The notes below the pieces were generated by a model, which was given only the letters and a program-made list of their open reading frames with translations, did no database searches and was not told where the DNA came from. Positions 1 through 9,649 of a stretch of 13,213 nucleotides of DNA are shown in pieces. Both the position numbers and the translations under genes were made by a program. Source of the DNA: Rodentolepis nana (taxonomy: Eukaryota > Platyhelminthes > Cestoda > Cyclophyllidea > Hymenolepididae); the NCBI GenBank assembly GCA_900617975.1, contig UZAE01001465.1:1-13213 (forward strand), read 5' to 3'. Within the stretch, counting starts at the first letter, position 1. Every line of letters begins with the position of its first letter.

Positions 1-105
1 CGACATTTTTTCCCTTCGATGTTTCTTCCTCTCTGTGAAGACTGAAGTCAACTAAAGGGCTAATGATAACTGTCAAACGCCTGCCAGTTGATATAAATAT
101 CTTAC
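1..105 (+). repeat. Dispersed repeat, copy A (cut by window edge)
   Basis: The segment tctctgtgaag...gaagtcaac...aaagggctaatgata...gcctgccagttgatata matches, on the opposite strand, two other places in the window (6784-6925 and 8560-8720). The conserved core is about 75-80 bp. The match to copy C may reach base 1, so the element probably extends to the left of the window. It sits just upstream of the ENPP-like gene. Confidence 0.75.
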
Positions 106-365
106 CAACGAGCAAATTTTCAATTAAGTTAAACTGAAAAAAATAAAAAAAAGGATATATTGCGCATAATCGGCATATTTTATTAAGGGTATACCGGAAG
201 ATAAACGTACGGATGAGAATAATTTCATTAAATAAGCAAAAAAGCAGAAATTATTTTCTTTTTAATTTTTAATTGTAAAAATAAAACTGGAAAACTTTCA
301 TACGCAAGTTGTTTAGCTTTATGAAAGAGCAAACTAACTCGAAGGGCTCACTTATTGAGCTGGAT

Positions 366-1176
366 ATGGACAGGAGTGGTTTTCCGTATGTTTGTTGGAT
401 TTTTCTACTTTACATAGAACACACATATTCCTTTGGTAGAAATCAAAAAGATAAAATTCTCCTCATTTCCGCAGAGTATGCTTCTTATGATATAATTTCA
501 TCACCCGATGCCCATTTTCCAGCTTTCCAATTTTTTTTAAGTGAAAGTTGTTTTGTAAACAAAATTACTATGCAGGGCTTTAATACTTCCGCTGATGTGC
601 ATTCCGCTATTCTGTCTGGTGGTTTGTATTACCCCCCAAGTTCTAACTATGCGACCGCAAATAAATGCGATTCGATAATACATTCCAAACTTTCTCCGAA
701 TTTCGAACCCCTCTGGCTTACTAACCAACGTCAAGGAATGAAAAGTGGCTCATTTTACTGGCCCGATGGTTTCGTGTCTGTTAATAAATCCCGTCCTGAT
801 TTTATAGCTGGCATTAATCCTACACCAAGAAACGCGTACTTTGACATTGAAAAGATTCACCAGTGGCTTCATAATCCTTCCATTACTTTCATATCTATAT
901 ATATTCCTTCTCAACCCACTTTAAGAGACTCGAGATTTTTGTCTAATTATGCCGAATATGTTGATGGATTTCTCTCAACCATTTTATCAACTATCAGAAA
1001 GTCACCCAAATTGAATTGCTCAGTTAGTGTTGTTTTTATTGGTGGTACCGCCGTCGTTAATAATCGTAATGATTTTGAAATTGTGCCAATACACAAAATT
1101 TTTAAACACTGGCCTTTATCAGCGTTTGGCAATCACTTCAAGCAATCCTCTTTACTTGAATTCTGGCCCACTCCTG
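366..1176 (+). CDS. ENPP-like gene, exon 1: signal peptide and N-terminal half of catalytic-fold domain
   Basis: The frame is open from just after a stop at 282-284. ATG 366 is preferred: its context is gatATGg (purine at -3, G at +4), and it opens a signal peptide (MDRSGFPYVCWIFLLYIEHTYS). ATG 321 is an in-frame alternative with poor context; it would put 15 polar residues ahead of the hydrophobic core. A tttag acceptor at 312-316 just before ATG 321 could mark a cis- or trans-splice site. The exon codes residues 1-270 and ends in ctcctg at 1176, before donor gtagga. Reading through the donor reaches a stop at 1194-1196. The family landmark EPLWLTNQRQG lies at residues 114-124. Confidence 0.85.
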
Positions 1177-4100
1177 GTAGGAATTTCTTGAATTAACTTA
1201 ACTTTAAAGTGATTCCTTAATGAAGTCAGTATTTTCTCTTATGTTATATCTTAAATTATATCTGATTGTCTTCAAGTGGTCTATTTGCTTCATTTCGCGA
1301 GTTTGAGATTATTGGCAATTATTCTAGGTTTCGAGTTAAGAATATTATTCGCAATCTTTGAGTAGCAATTTATCTTTTTAATACTATTTTGAGTTAATAA
1401 ACTCTGTTTTTCATCTAGTGTTTAGTACTAAGCCATTGTTGTACTTAATATCATGCAATGGGAATCATGCAAAAGATCTGAGACAGGGAATATTGACAAA
1501 AATCAATTCAACAATGGAAATGGTAGTTTAAAAACTGTGAATGATAACTATATTCAAGTCTCAATGTCACGATGGAAGCCTACATTTTTTACCAGATTCA
1601 TCATTAGAACTTATTTGAAGCCAGCAATTAGCTTTGAAACGGGAATTTTATTGAGTTTTTCTATATATCCTTGATTGAAATCTATAAATTTACCTGAGTA
1701 CTAGCATTTATACATATTACTGGTGAAATTATATTCTATTTTCAACATAAATTTATATAGTTTTGCAACTTTTCTACCGATTTAAATTGTTATTAAATGG
1801 TAACTACCAAAGGTCCGTAATTGCATCAGTTAAGCATGTTGTACTGTTTCGAGCAAAGAATTGCAGACTTTGTTAGTATTCGAAAAAAATCCCTTTTAAT
1901 CATTTACGCTCCTGTAATTTGTAAAGGACATAAGGCTGATCGCATATAATCAATGAAATGATATGTTAATGCTATTGAAGTCATTTATTCGTTAAGTTTA
2001 ATAAATACGGCAAATCAGTTATGGTGACTATTTCGCTATCTAGCTGGTCAGATAATAAGCTCGCTTCTGGCATAAAAATCTTCCTATTAAAATAAAATAT
2101 TTTGGCTCAACAATACTATATTTCTAAGTCATTTAATCTCTTTTGAGATGTGCAGGCAATTTTAACAAATAGTAGTCACCTCTGTGAAAGATATAGTGGG
2201 TAACAGTTTGAAAGAATGTCCATTTTAAATTCTAAATGATGAAACAACTTTAAATTTAGTAATAAATTGATGACACAAATTGGAAATATCTTGTACTTTT
2301 TCTCAACCTACTATTATTTATTGGAAGCTTCTATGCAAACTATGTCATGGATCTCTATTTAAACTGACCTTTCCTTTTCCCATTTAGATGAATTAGATGG
2401 AGGTGATCGACTACTTCTTAATGCAAAAAACCCAGATTATCTCTCCTGCAGTACAACAGAATTTCGCAAACGAAATCCCAACCTCGATGTGGGTCTTCTG
2501 CCTCCATATTATCTTGTTGCTGAGTCAGGTAAACTTCTTGAAGGTAAGTCTTGTGTTCCGGTAACATTTAATTTTTTCTCTAAGCAACTTATAATCTCAT
2601 TATATAAATTTGTATGATCCCAATGGGGCTTTGGAGAAGCTCCAGAAACGAGTCTAAGGGACTAGCTGACCGTCTGATAAGGTCATTCCTGTTCTCTTTA
2701 AGTTTATAATTGTTGCCCTTATTATTAATGCAACTAATAATAAGTTTACTTATTGAATTTGCATCAGGAAACCTGCACAGAATTGGATTATCTATTTTCT
2801 CTTAAGAAGTATAATCCACTTGGCAATGTACGAATATTTCTAAACTCAATTTTCTTAGCTTAATCGTAGGGTTCCTGGGTGTACTTTATCGGTGATATTT
2901 ATGACCTATTTGTCTGTTAATTTGAAGGAATTTACAATTTTGCGGTTTTGGTTCATTTTCATCTTTTGTATCATGATAGATGCACAATCTAAAAGAAAGC
3001 CGTATTGCTGTAGGTATGTTATATTGAAGTTTGCCCAAGTGCGCTATTTCAAGAGAAATTAACATTCTCCTTGATGCTAGTGACGAGGCCATCAGATCCA
3101 CCGCGTCGTCTCTGCATTCAACTATCTCTGATGCATGGATTGATGGCATATGCATGAGTACAAATTAAGTACTTGCCCTAGCTAAGTCAGGTCTTTCAGT
3201 ACTCTCCTCTGGTCCTAGTGCAAGAATGCGGTTCATTGACTACTGGAAGTTGTTCCTTTAATTCATTTCACTAAAAAGCTGCAAATCCGATTAGGCATTT
3301 TACAAGAATATTTTTTCTCCAATTGTTGATAGACGGTTTAGCTTATGACTGGCCTAGGTATGTATTAATATCGATTAACCGGTACAGTCCAACAGCTTAT
3401 CCTATCTATAATGCATTTCATCCTGTAAATAGGCTTGTTATAAATCACTGTAATGGCTCTTACTCCTCTCTCCTCAAAATCAGGACCTTAATCTCATCCA
3501 AGTGACTTAGTGTACAGTAACTTTAAAAATGCAAGGTGTTTTTTGTTATTAGTCAAATTTGGTTTAACTCCAAGTAGAAGTTCCTTGTCTGGGCTTTGCG
3601 GACGTGTTTTATGTTTCTTGCATGCCTTGCTTCTTTGTCACTCCCTAATGCTTAAGGCCGAGGTGCTCATCTATGCATGTCCATTAGTGGTCATGACAAT
3701 TTGCAAAGGATAATGCGCGTTGGTCAAGGCGAAATCCCCTTTACCCAAACCAATTATTGGAAGCACTCACCAACCTCCCCCCTCCTCCCTAATAAACCTG
3801 ACAAGTTATTTACTTGCGAATTAAGATGGGACTTTGCACTTTCGATATAGATGAGTCCTGTTCTCGGCATCCTTTTTGCTCGTTTGTAGTACTTTACATG
3901 GCTAACACTTTACGTAAACTACTTTAAAGCTATATGATCTTGTGCCATATTTCTTATTAGGAAAAAAATTTAGCTCTTCCAAACAATCACTCCACTAGTT
4001 GTGAATCGATATATTTTGGAACTATATACCCAATCAATACCTTATGCGTTCAGAAAATAATCGATATAATATTGGGCATTATATTACGCAGTATTACAGC

Positions 4101-7100
4101 TTTCACTTAATATGACTGCCATCAGTTTCGACATTTGGATTGATATTAACCAAACCAATCAGATTTGTGGTTTTATTGTCACAAATGAGCTCCGTATAAT
4201 TGAAAACATAAATCAGATTAAATTACTTTTATCAAACGGAGGACCCTTTTCCTATTAATAAGACACTTTTTAACCTTTAAACCCTTATAACTTGAGTGCT
4301 TTTCATTGACCTCATTCATTCATTCACCTCATTGACGTGTTTAACAACTGTGTCCAATTGGTCTCAATTTTATCTTCTCCTTTAACCGCTTTATTTAATG
4401 GGAGAGTCTCTTGACACGCTGATTTAAATGTAATCGCCATGTAAAATAAAATATGATCTGATTAGATCCTTCTTCTTGTTTTCTAATAAGTAATGCGTTA
4501 TCTTGCTTTTAAGCTGTTTAATCATGATATCATGAACTCATGACCTGTTTGCATCTCAAAATTGTAGAAACTCCGCCTATTCATATTCCTTTAGAGCCAG
4601 AATTATGGTTGCCTTATTATTGCTTTAGGCTTCAAGCACATTGTTTCGTGGATAATTGTCTCTCGAGTGCGAACCAATGAACGCACAGATTAACAAATTT
4701 CACATACAATTTTTGACTAGGCTGCAGTTGCGAGATCCTAACCTCACCCTCTTATCGTGTTAAAGCATGTTACTTTATAGCTCACTAGTCATTTTCTATT
4801 GTTTGGGGGATTTACTTACAAAATTCGATTTCTTATAGAATTCATTATCTATTATAGGCATTAGCCGTGGTAATTCAATAATCTTGTGCAATACTTCATC
4901 ATCGAACTGCATTTTGAGGCGCGAAATAAGGAAAGGATTTAGTTAGAGAGGAGTAAAGAGTTAAATAGATAATGTAATGAAGCTAAGGTGACAAGAGTCT
5001 GACAACTCTACTTGAGATTTAAAATCACCGAAACGCAAACCTCTTGCTTTTGTAATATCTATACGCTATAAGCTTGGTGCTCCTTTTAGGGCACCTCGAT
5101 TTCTGGGGGGTAAATCGACGTCTTCAGTCTTCAGTCTTATCGTTGATAAGTTTATTTAATTGAATCAGCTGGTCACGTCATTTCGATCTGTTAGCCCTAT
5201 TTGCTGGTGGCTTGTCGATCGGGGATTTGAACATAGCTACAGCAAAATTTGCCTTTCTGCTATACATTTTATCCTGATGAGGTAAAGTTTTTTGCCAACT
5301 ACATTTTTCTGCCAATTCTACAATTTTCTTCGAGATCATATAATCAAAAGTAAGCGTTCTGTTTTTTCAGCACTGCACTTCTTATGAATAAATATGAGTG
5401 AAGTTAATTACCTAGTTGTTTAATGACTCAAATTATTGAAAGCTTGTTTAGGGTATGGACTATGTTAATACATTAAGTTTGCGTATTCCATTTCCTACTT
5501 TTCTGCTAGCAAGCGAATATTTACTTCTAGAAAACGATTAAAAATTTACTTAGAAGCCATACGGAGAGTAATCTCATTGGTTATCTTCAATGTACAGATT
5601 TGGACCAATTATTGGTGTTTTAACTTCGTAGTTCCAAATTTCGAACTGAGTAATATACACAAAATTTCAACCAAATAGTATTTTTTGCACATATAATCTA
5701 TCGATGACCAGTTGAACCTGTTGTTTCTTAATAAAATATTAATAAAATTAAAATAGTCAATTAAAGTTCTTTTACTGTATAAAAGTGTTCATTCTTTCCC
5801 AACGCATTTTGCCGAGAATGCTGGATATTGGACACATTTGAAATCATTTAGTTTTTCCTAGAGCGTTGCTGTCGAGGTTTCTGTTGTTGGTTATGTTGCA
5901 TTTCTGAAGTGGTGGAAGAGCAGAAATACCCAATATGATATCCGAAGTACCCGCTACCATGTTTCGATGACATTGCCGCCCACGGAGGCGAATATGATAT
6001 CGGCGAAACACAAATGTTTGGCCGTCAGCACCCACCGCTTCGCGCAGCTCTGACGTTACCTCCTACCCATGTGCCATTCTGCCGATCATCCGCAAGTAAA
6101 CTATTGTGTTGGTTACAGAGGTCTTAATGACTCTTAAAGATGAACTAATGAGAGTTGAATCTCTTGGAAGTAGTATATTGAGGATCGTCTTGGATTTATG
6201 CTTCATAATACTTCGGACATTTAATGGTGAATTCGGGGTCTTTCAATACATTTGAAGGAATTCTGTATTAATTTCTTCTGTCGTCTCCTTCCCATGTGAT
6301 TTCTGAAGCTGTTTTCTTCGGTGTCTCAACTGACAAAAATCCTTGAACATGTTCGATCGTCACATTGGGGGGGGGGGGGGGGGGCAGTTGAAGAGTGGAC
6401 TGAACAGAATGAAATTCTAGTTTAAAAAATGTAGACTTGATAAATCAATTTAAATCGATTTCGCCTTGCTATTTTTTGTAGGCCAAACTGATAACGAATA
6501 ATACTCCGAAGTGTAGTATGCCCTCATAAGTTCGCATAGATGATGGGTAATCTAGAGATAACTGGGAGTTTCCTCAACCTGAGAAGAGCATGGCCTTTGC
6601 GGCTTTCAGTTTTGTTTTTTTAAACTCCTTTCAGCTGGAATGATATATTCACTTATTAGGACTAAATGAATGACTGTAATGATTTTTTCAGTCTGAATAA
6701 TTTTGATATGAAAGCAAAGGGAGAGATTAAGTGGTGGTGGTGATGGAGGTGATGGGGAAGCCTACCGACCTCAAACTACAAAAATTTATTTATTTATTTA
6801 TTTATTTCAAATGGCAGGCGTTTTGAAAGGTATCATTAGCCATTTAGCTGGCTTCGGGCTTCACAGGGGGGAGAACAGAAGAGCGATTCACAGTTGTAAA
6901 AGAGATAGACTACAAAAATGTTCTGTGTAAATGGTTGAAACATTTTTCATCTCCTCAATCGGGTTTTTTATCGTTGATATTTTGATTCATTGCTGTTGAT
7001 ATCGTTGAAGATTCATCTTCATGTTGTAAATGCGTCATTTTTAAAAAGGAGGCGAAGAAGTGCCTCCCGGATATGATGTAAATCAAGTGGCATTGATTCC

Positions 7101-9503
7101 TCCGATAGCACATGCGCTTTTCCTTTTAGTTAGTATGGATTCGTATGAACAAGCAATAACTTCGTTGCCTCAACTTAGTCCTTTCGTTCTCCTCTGGGGT
7201 AAGGCGTTCACAACCTCTCCAGAAGTCTGCGGTGCAAGGCAAATCGAATCGAACGAACCGAATTCTCCCATTCAACTCTATGATATCTACCCCATGATAT
7301 GTTGGGCTCTGGGCATACAACAACCCTGGTTTAACTGGGGAAAACTCTCTCGAGTTAAGAGATACTTAAAAAATCAGCCCCTCGATAAGGAAATTGAAGA
7401 ATTCGAAGGCCGATGTAGAGACTGGAGCAAAGCAAAGAAGGGGAGAATATTCGGTATTTCGTCATTGACACTTTACACAGGCAAGCTTTAATTATTGCAT
7501 CTACTTTAAAATGTTAAGTAGAATATTCAGTCCTATTTTTATTATTTGTACATTTTCTGGAAGAAAAGAGTCAATTTGTTTTCATGTAAGCGTCGCGCAT
7601 GATTACTACTAAGTAGAATGTTCACTCTTTAAAGCTGGTAAAAGCGAATTCTGAAACCATTTAACTAAGTTAGAAATAGTTACACAAGGTGGAATGTTTT
7701 TTGGATTTTTTACTCAGGTATTAATGAATTCCAAAATGGTAATCTGAAGGGAAGAATATATTGAGATTGTCAGAATGAAGCTTCATAAGTTTTCAACTTT
7801 TTGTAAACCACTAACTCCGTGGAACTAAATCTTTCGCTTATAGAACTGGTAAAACATTGGTTCAAGAAGATTATTGCATTTTTCAAACAAATTTGTAAAG
7901 AAAGATGCTGATTTGATCACTAAAATGAAGTCAATAGATATATTTACAGGATAAATACTATTCCATCAAAGTAGATCGGAAAATCACAACATTTTATTGA
8001 CCAAAATATTAAGAAGATATTTAAAATTCCGCCGAATCCATGTTGTTTGAAACTTTATCGATTGTGTATTGTCATGATCAAAACGAAGATTTGAGGTCAG
8101 TATCATTTATTTTTCTGCCTTACTCTCTGGTAGTGGCCTGCTGTGGAAAAATTATTTAGCTAGTACCTATTTTTAATCTCACAACTTGTGTCCACCGAAG
8201 AATCCTCTATCATGTGGCAACATTTCAAATAACATCTCTTCCATCTAAGTTGGAAATTAGGAAAAAAGGGCGGTTTCGTCGTGGTAAGAGTAATTATCAG
8301 ATAAACTGGACATTTTCGGCTCATTTTGATTTTAGCCGTCAACCCACATCCTTTCAGTGGGTTGATTAAGCTACTTTCCCGAGGAAAATTTCGAGCCCTT
8401 ACAAAATAGCTTTAAATTAGCGCAATCTAGGCTCATAGCTGTAGACTTGCAAATTCAAAAATCTTCTTACGAGCTAAAAGAATGCAACCTGATGGAGACT
8501 TGGGAGAGAAAGTACTTGGAGATTGCCTCAAGAGCTAACTACTGCAGTCACAATACTTATTCATATTAAATGGTAGGCCTTGCGATAGCTATCATTATCC
8601 CTTTGGTTGACTTCGGGCTTCACAGAGGGGAAGGAACTGACTAAGTCACATGCAGTCGAGAGGAGGGGGCCGAATAGTGATTCATGAAAGTAACAGAGAC
8701 ACATACAAAGGTATAGAAAAGGCAAGATGAACACCGTGGAAGTGGTCAAATATGGCACACAGTGGGTTCATGGCAGTATGTGGTCAACTGCCGGTTTATA
8801 GACTTTGTTGCTATATGGGTATACGTTGCTCAGGAGATAAGTTAATCGCTCACTCCTGGTAAAAAGTTATAAGAAAGTTACAAGATTGTATGATAAGATT
8901 TATCAGAGAGGGGGTAGAGTGAGAAAGGTGGGGAGAAAGAGGAGATGACTGAAGGATCTCTAATTAGGAAGGGTAACTCGAGAGTAGGAGAGTCTAAAAG
9001 CGAATTAGAGTTTTTTTGTTTTGTTCTCTTTTGTGTGTTGTAAGGCTATAATTTGTAGTAATTTTTATGCCCATGTGTAAATCAGGTCAGGCAGACCTAT
9101 GGATCACTCTGTGCACTTTATTGTCCTTCATTAGCAGTCACTTCCTATTTTAGGTGGCCTTATTGGGGCATTAGCTCTCTTCCTTGCCATAACGCTAGTC
9201 GTCTGTGCTCTGAAATACCATCGTCGACACGGCTCCTTCCATCTTATTAGCAAGAACATGGCAAGTGTTCGCTACCGCAAATATCGATCCCAAAGACCTT
9301 GGCTCGGCTTTGGACCAACATCCAATTCTCGTAGTCATCGGGGTCTCCTTAGAAACCAGAGCGACAGTAGTAGATTCGCTTTAGACGAATCGGAGGAAGA
9401 GGAAGTGCTGATGTATTGTGATCCCCTCAGCGCTCGGGATGAGCAAAGGCAACGGAAAGAAAATGCTGATGTCTTCATTCAAATGCTTCACAGCCCAACG
9501 TAA
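366..9503 (+). CDS. ENPP-family type I membrane protein, probable pseudoenzyme (four exons joined)
   Basis: Joining 366-1176, 2388-2543, 7049-7480 and 9154-9503 gives one open frame of about 582 residues, all introns phase 1. The family is nucleotide pyrophosphatase/phosphodiesterase. Diagnostic landmarks are EPLWLTNQRQG followed by SGSFYWP (residues 114-133), the LLPPYYLVAESG block (307-318), PPGYD (328-332) and PIQLYDIYPMICWALGI near the end of the domain. Residues 6-17 form a signal peptide core, 467-486 a membrane helix and 487-582 a tail. Sequons NTS, NKS and NCS lie at 73, 140 and 217. Active ENPPs hydrolyse nucleotides or phospholipids outside the cell using two zinc ions. Here the ligand positions read E37, about P184, D188, G227-T228 and P329, and the nucleophile Thr is S75, so catalysis is doubtful. 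The intact frame and splice sites argue against a dead pseudogene. Similar human proteins (ENPP4/5) are shorter in the tail. Confidence 0.82.
1177..2387 (+). other. Intron 1 of the ENPP-like gene (phase 1)
   Basis: The donor is gtagga at 1177 and the acceptor has a long pyrimidine tract ending cccatttag at 2387. Splicing rebuilds a GAT codon (D271). The intron is AT-rich. A short open stretch at 1453-1674 has no recognisable product. I see no gene or clear repeat here. Confidence 0.8.
2388..2543 (+). CDS. ENPP-like gene, exon 2
   Basis: This 156-nt exon has 2 nt completing the codon split by intron 1, then 51 codons, then 1 nt. It lies between a strong acceptor (ttttcccatttag) and a strong donor (gaag|gtaagt). 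Residues 271-322 contain NPDYLSCSTTEFRKR and LLPPYYLVAESGK. They match the ENPP segment that precedes the last zinc ligand, where family members have a basic-residue stretch, then R-I-P-P and a hydrophobic strand ending V-A-D-E-G. The VAES in place of VADE is another change in the domain. Confidence 0.82.
5862..6099 (+). pseudogene. Possible decayed terminal exon of an unknown membrane protein
   Basis: This patch is richer in C and G than its surroundings and starts after an acceptor-like tract (gtttttcctag, ending 5861). The first frame reads a hydrophobic stretch with VSVVGYVAFLKWWKSRN, like a membrane helix with a positive stop. The reading then seems to move to a second frame (FDDIAAHGGEYDIGETQ, about 5954-6010). 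It moves again to a third frame (SSDVTSYPCAILPIIRK, ending at stop 6097-6099). Two frame changes in 240 bp suggest a relic, not a live exon. Its first frame is phase 0, so it does not fit the phase-1 splice from ENPP exon 2. I do not recognise the source protein, and the signal could be chance. Confidence 0.25.
6367..6384 (+). repeat. Poly-G run of 18
   Basis: Eighteen consecutive G residues lie inside intron 2, flanked by cacatt and cagttg. In such AT-rich DNA this is a clear outlier. It could form a G-quadruplex in DNA or pre-mRNA, and its exact length is prone to sequencing error. Confidence 0.95.
6784..6807 (+). repeat. (ATTT)6 microsatellite
   Basis: Six perfect ATTT units abut the conserved core of repeat copy B. 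They are probably the element's 3' tail rather than an independent microsatellite. Confidence 0.9.
6784..6925 (-). repeat. Dispersed repeat, copy B, with (ATTT)6 tail
   Basis: Read on the minus strand, this copy runs through ctgtgaagcccgaagccagc, then gctaatgatacc, then gcctgccattt, and ends in a six-unit AAAT array (6784-6807 on the plus strand). A short tandem tail at one end is typical of the 3' end of a non-LTR retroposon or SINE. Relative to copy C it lacks roughly 35 bp next to the core. Similarity returns around gcgattca...gagatagactacaaa (about 6882-6918). Confidence 0.72.
7049..7480 (+). CDS. ENPP-like gene, exon 3: C-terminal part of the catalytic-fold domain
   Basis: A stop at 7042-7044 forces the exon to start after it. 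Four AGs (ending 7048, 7051, 7057, 7060) all give phase 1, so the first few residues are uncertain. The exon carries PPGYD, where active ENPPs have HGYDN with the H as a zinc ligand. It then has LLWGKAF (usual G-P-A-F region) and NSPIQLYDIYPMICWALGI, matching the conserved N-V-E-x-Y-x-L-M-C-x-L-L-G-I end of the domain. After that comes a charged linker, KNQPLDKEIEEFEGRCRDW. The exon ends at ctttacacag (7480) before a GC donor. Reading on gives a stop after only three more codons. Confidence 0.82.
7481..9153 (+). other. Intron 3, GC-AG type (phase 1)
   Basis: The donor is cag|gcaagc at 7481 and the acceptor is cttcctattttag ending at 9153. No GT donor lies between the end of the conserved domain and the in-frame stop at 7489-7491. 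The GC donor restores the frame into the membrane exon by rebuilding GGT (G467). The intron holds AT-rich sequence with no recognisable gene, repeat copy C at 8560-8720, and a purine-rich stretch around 8900-9000. Confidence 0.72.
8560..8720 (-). repeat. Dispersed repeat, copy C
   Basis: The core on the plus strand reads aaatggtaggccttgcgat, then agctatcattatccctttgg, then ttgacttcgggcttcacaga. It aligns with copies A and B along the whole core. The flank gaatagtgattcatg...agagacacatacaaagg matches copy B after a gap. The purine-rich stretch to about 9000 may belong to the same element, but no other copy here covers it. A minus-strand open frame at 8561-8758 lies entirely within the repeat and has no known family signature. 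Confidence 0.72.
9154..9503 (+). CDS. ENPP-like gene, exon 4: membrane helix and cytoplasmic tail
   Basis: The exon opens with 2 nt completing a codon, then codes GLIGALALFLAITLVVCAL (residues 468-486), a clear membrane helix. KYHRRH follows as a stop-transfer signal, so the ectodomain faces out. The tail has a basic half (residues 487-520, rich in R, K, H) and an acidic cluster DESEEEE before VLMYCDPL. It ends in stop TAA at 9501-9503. The tail is longer than in vertebrate ENPP4/5 and shows no enzymatic motif. The acidic run followed by V-L-M resembles a dileucine-type sorting signal, which is speculative. Confidence 0.82.
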
Positions 9504-9509
9504 AATAAA
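9504..9509 (+). terminator. Polyadenylation hexamer AATAAA directly after the stop codon
   Basis: AATAAA begins at the base after TAA (9501-9503) and is followed by a T/G-rich stretch (ctgtcctgtcattggctcgtg). If used, the 3' untranslated region would be only about 20-30 nt. Confidence 0.6.
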
Positions 9510-9649
9510 TCTGTCCTGTCATTGGCTCGTGACTAAACACAAATTGTACTTTTCCTAACATTTCCTGTGATATCCCTCTGTACTTATTTAAACCACTCGG
9601 ATCTTTTGGTGCTTATTTTTTGGTGTCTGTGATATTTATTTTCCCTCAG

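Larger units (their letters stand above)
2544..7048 (+). other. Intron 2 of the ENPP-like gene (phase 1, about 4.5 kb)
   Basis: Donor gtaagt at 2544; acceptor within a cluster of AGs ending at 7048, 7051, 7057 or 7060. Contents seen: AT-rich sequence with no recognisable gene from 2544 to about 5850; a possible decayed exon at 5862-6099; an 18-G run at 6367-6384; an ATTT microsatellite and dispersed repeat at 6784-6925. Short open frames on either strand (for example 2886-3155 minus, 3323-3505 and 3510-3713 plus) show no family signature. Confidence 0.7.

Noticed and set aside
1453..1674. Plus-strand open frame in intron 1
   Set aside because: Low-complexity AT-rich composition, no motif and no link to ENPP, whose exons join across it with matching phase.
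2886..3155. Minus-strand 89-residue open frame in intron 2
   Set aside because: No family signature, splice context or repeat match; a short patch (RDDAVDLMASSLASRR) looks coding-like but is not enough.
8160..8342. Minus-strand 60-residue open frame in intron 3
   Set aside because: No motif and no splice context; composition looks like random AT-rich translation.
8891..8905. Perfect small inverted repeat TGATAA-GAT-TTATCA
   Set aside because: Six-base stems with a three-base loop are common in AT-rich introns, and nothing nearby suggests a function.
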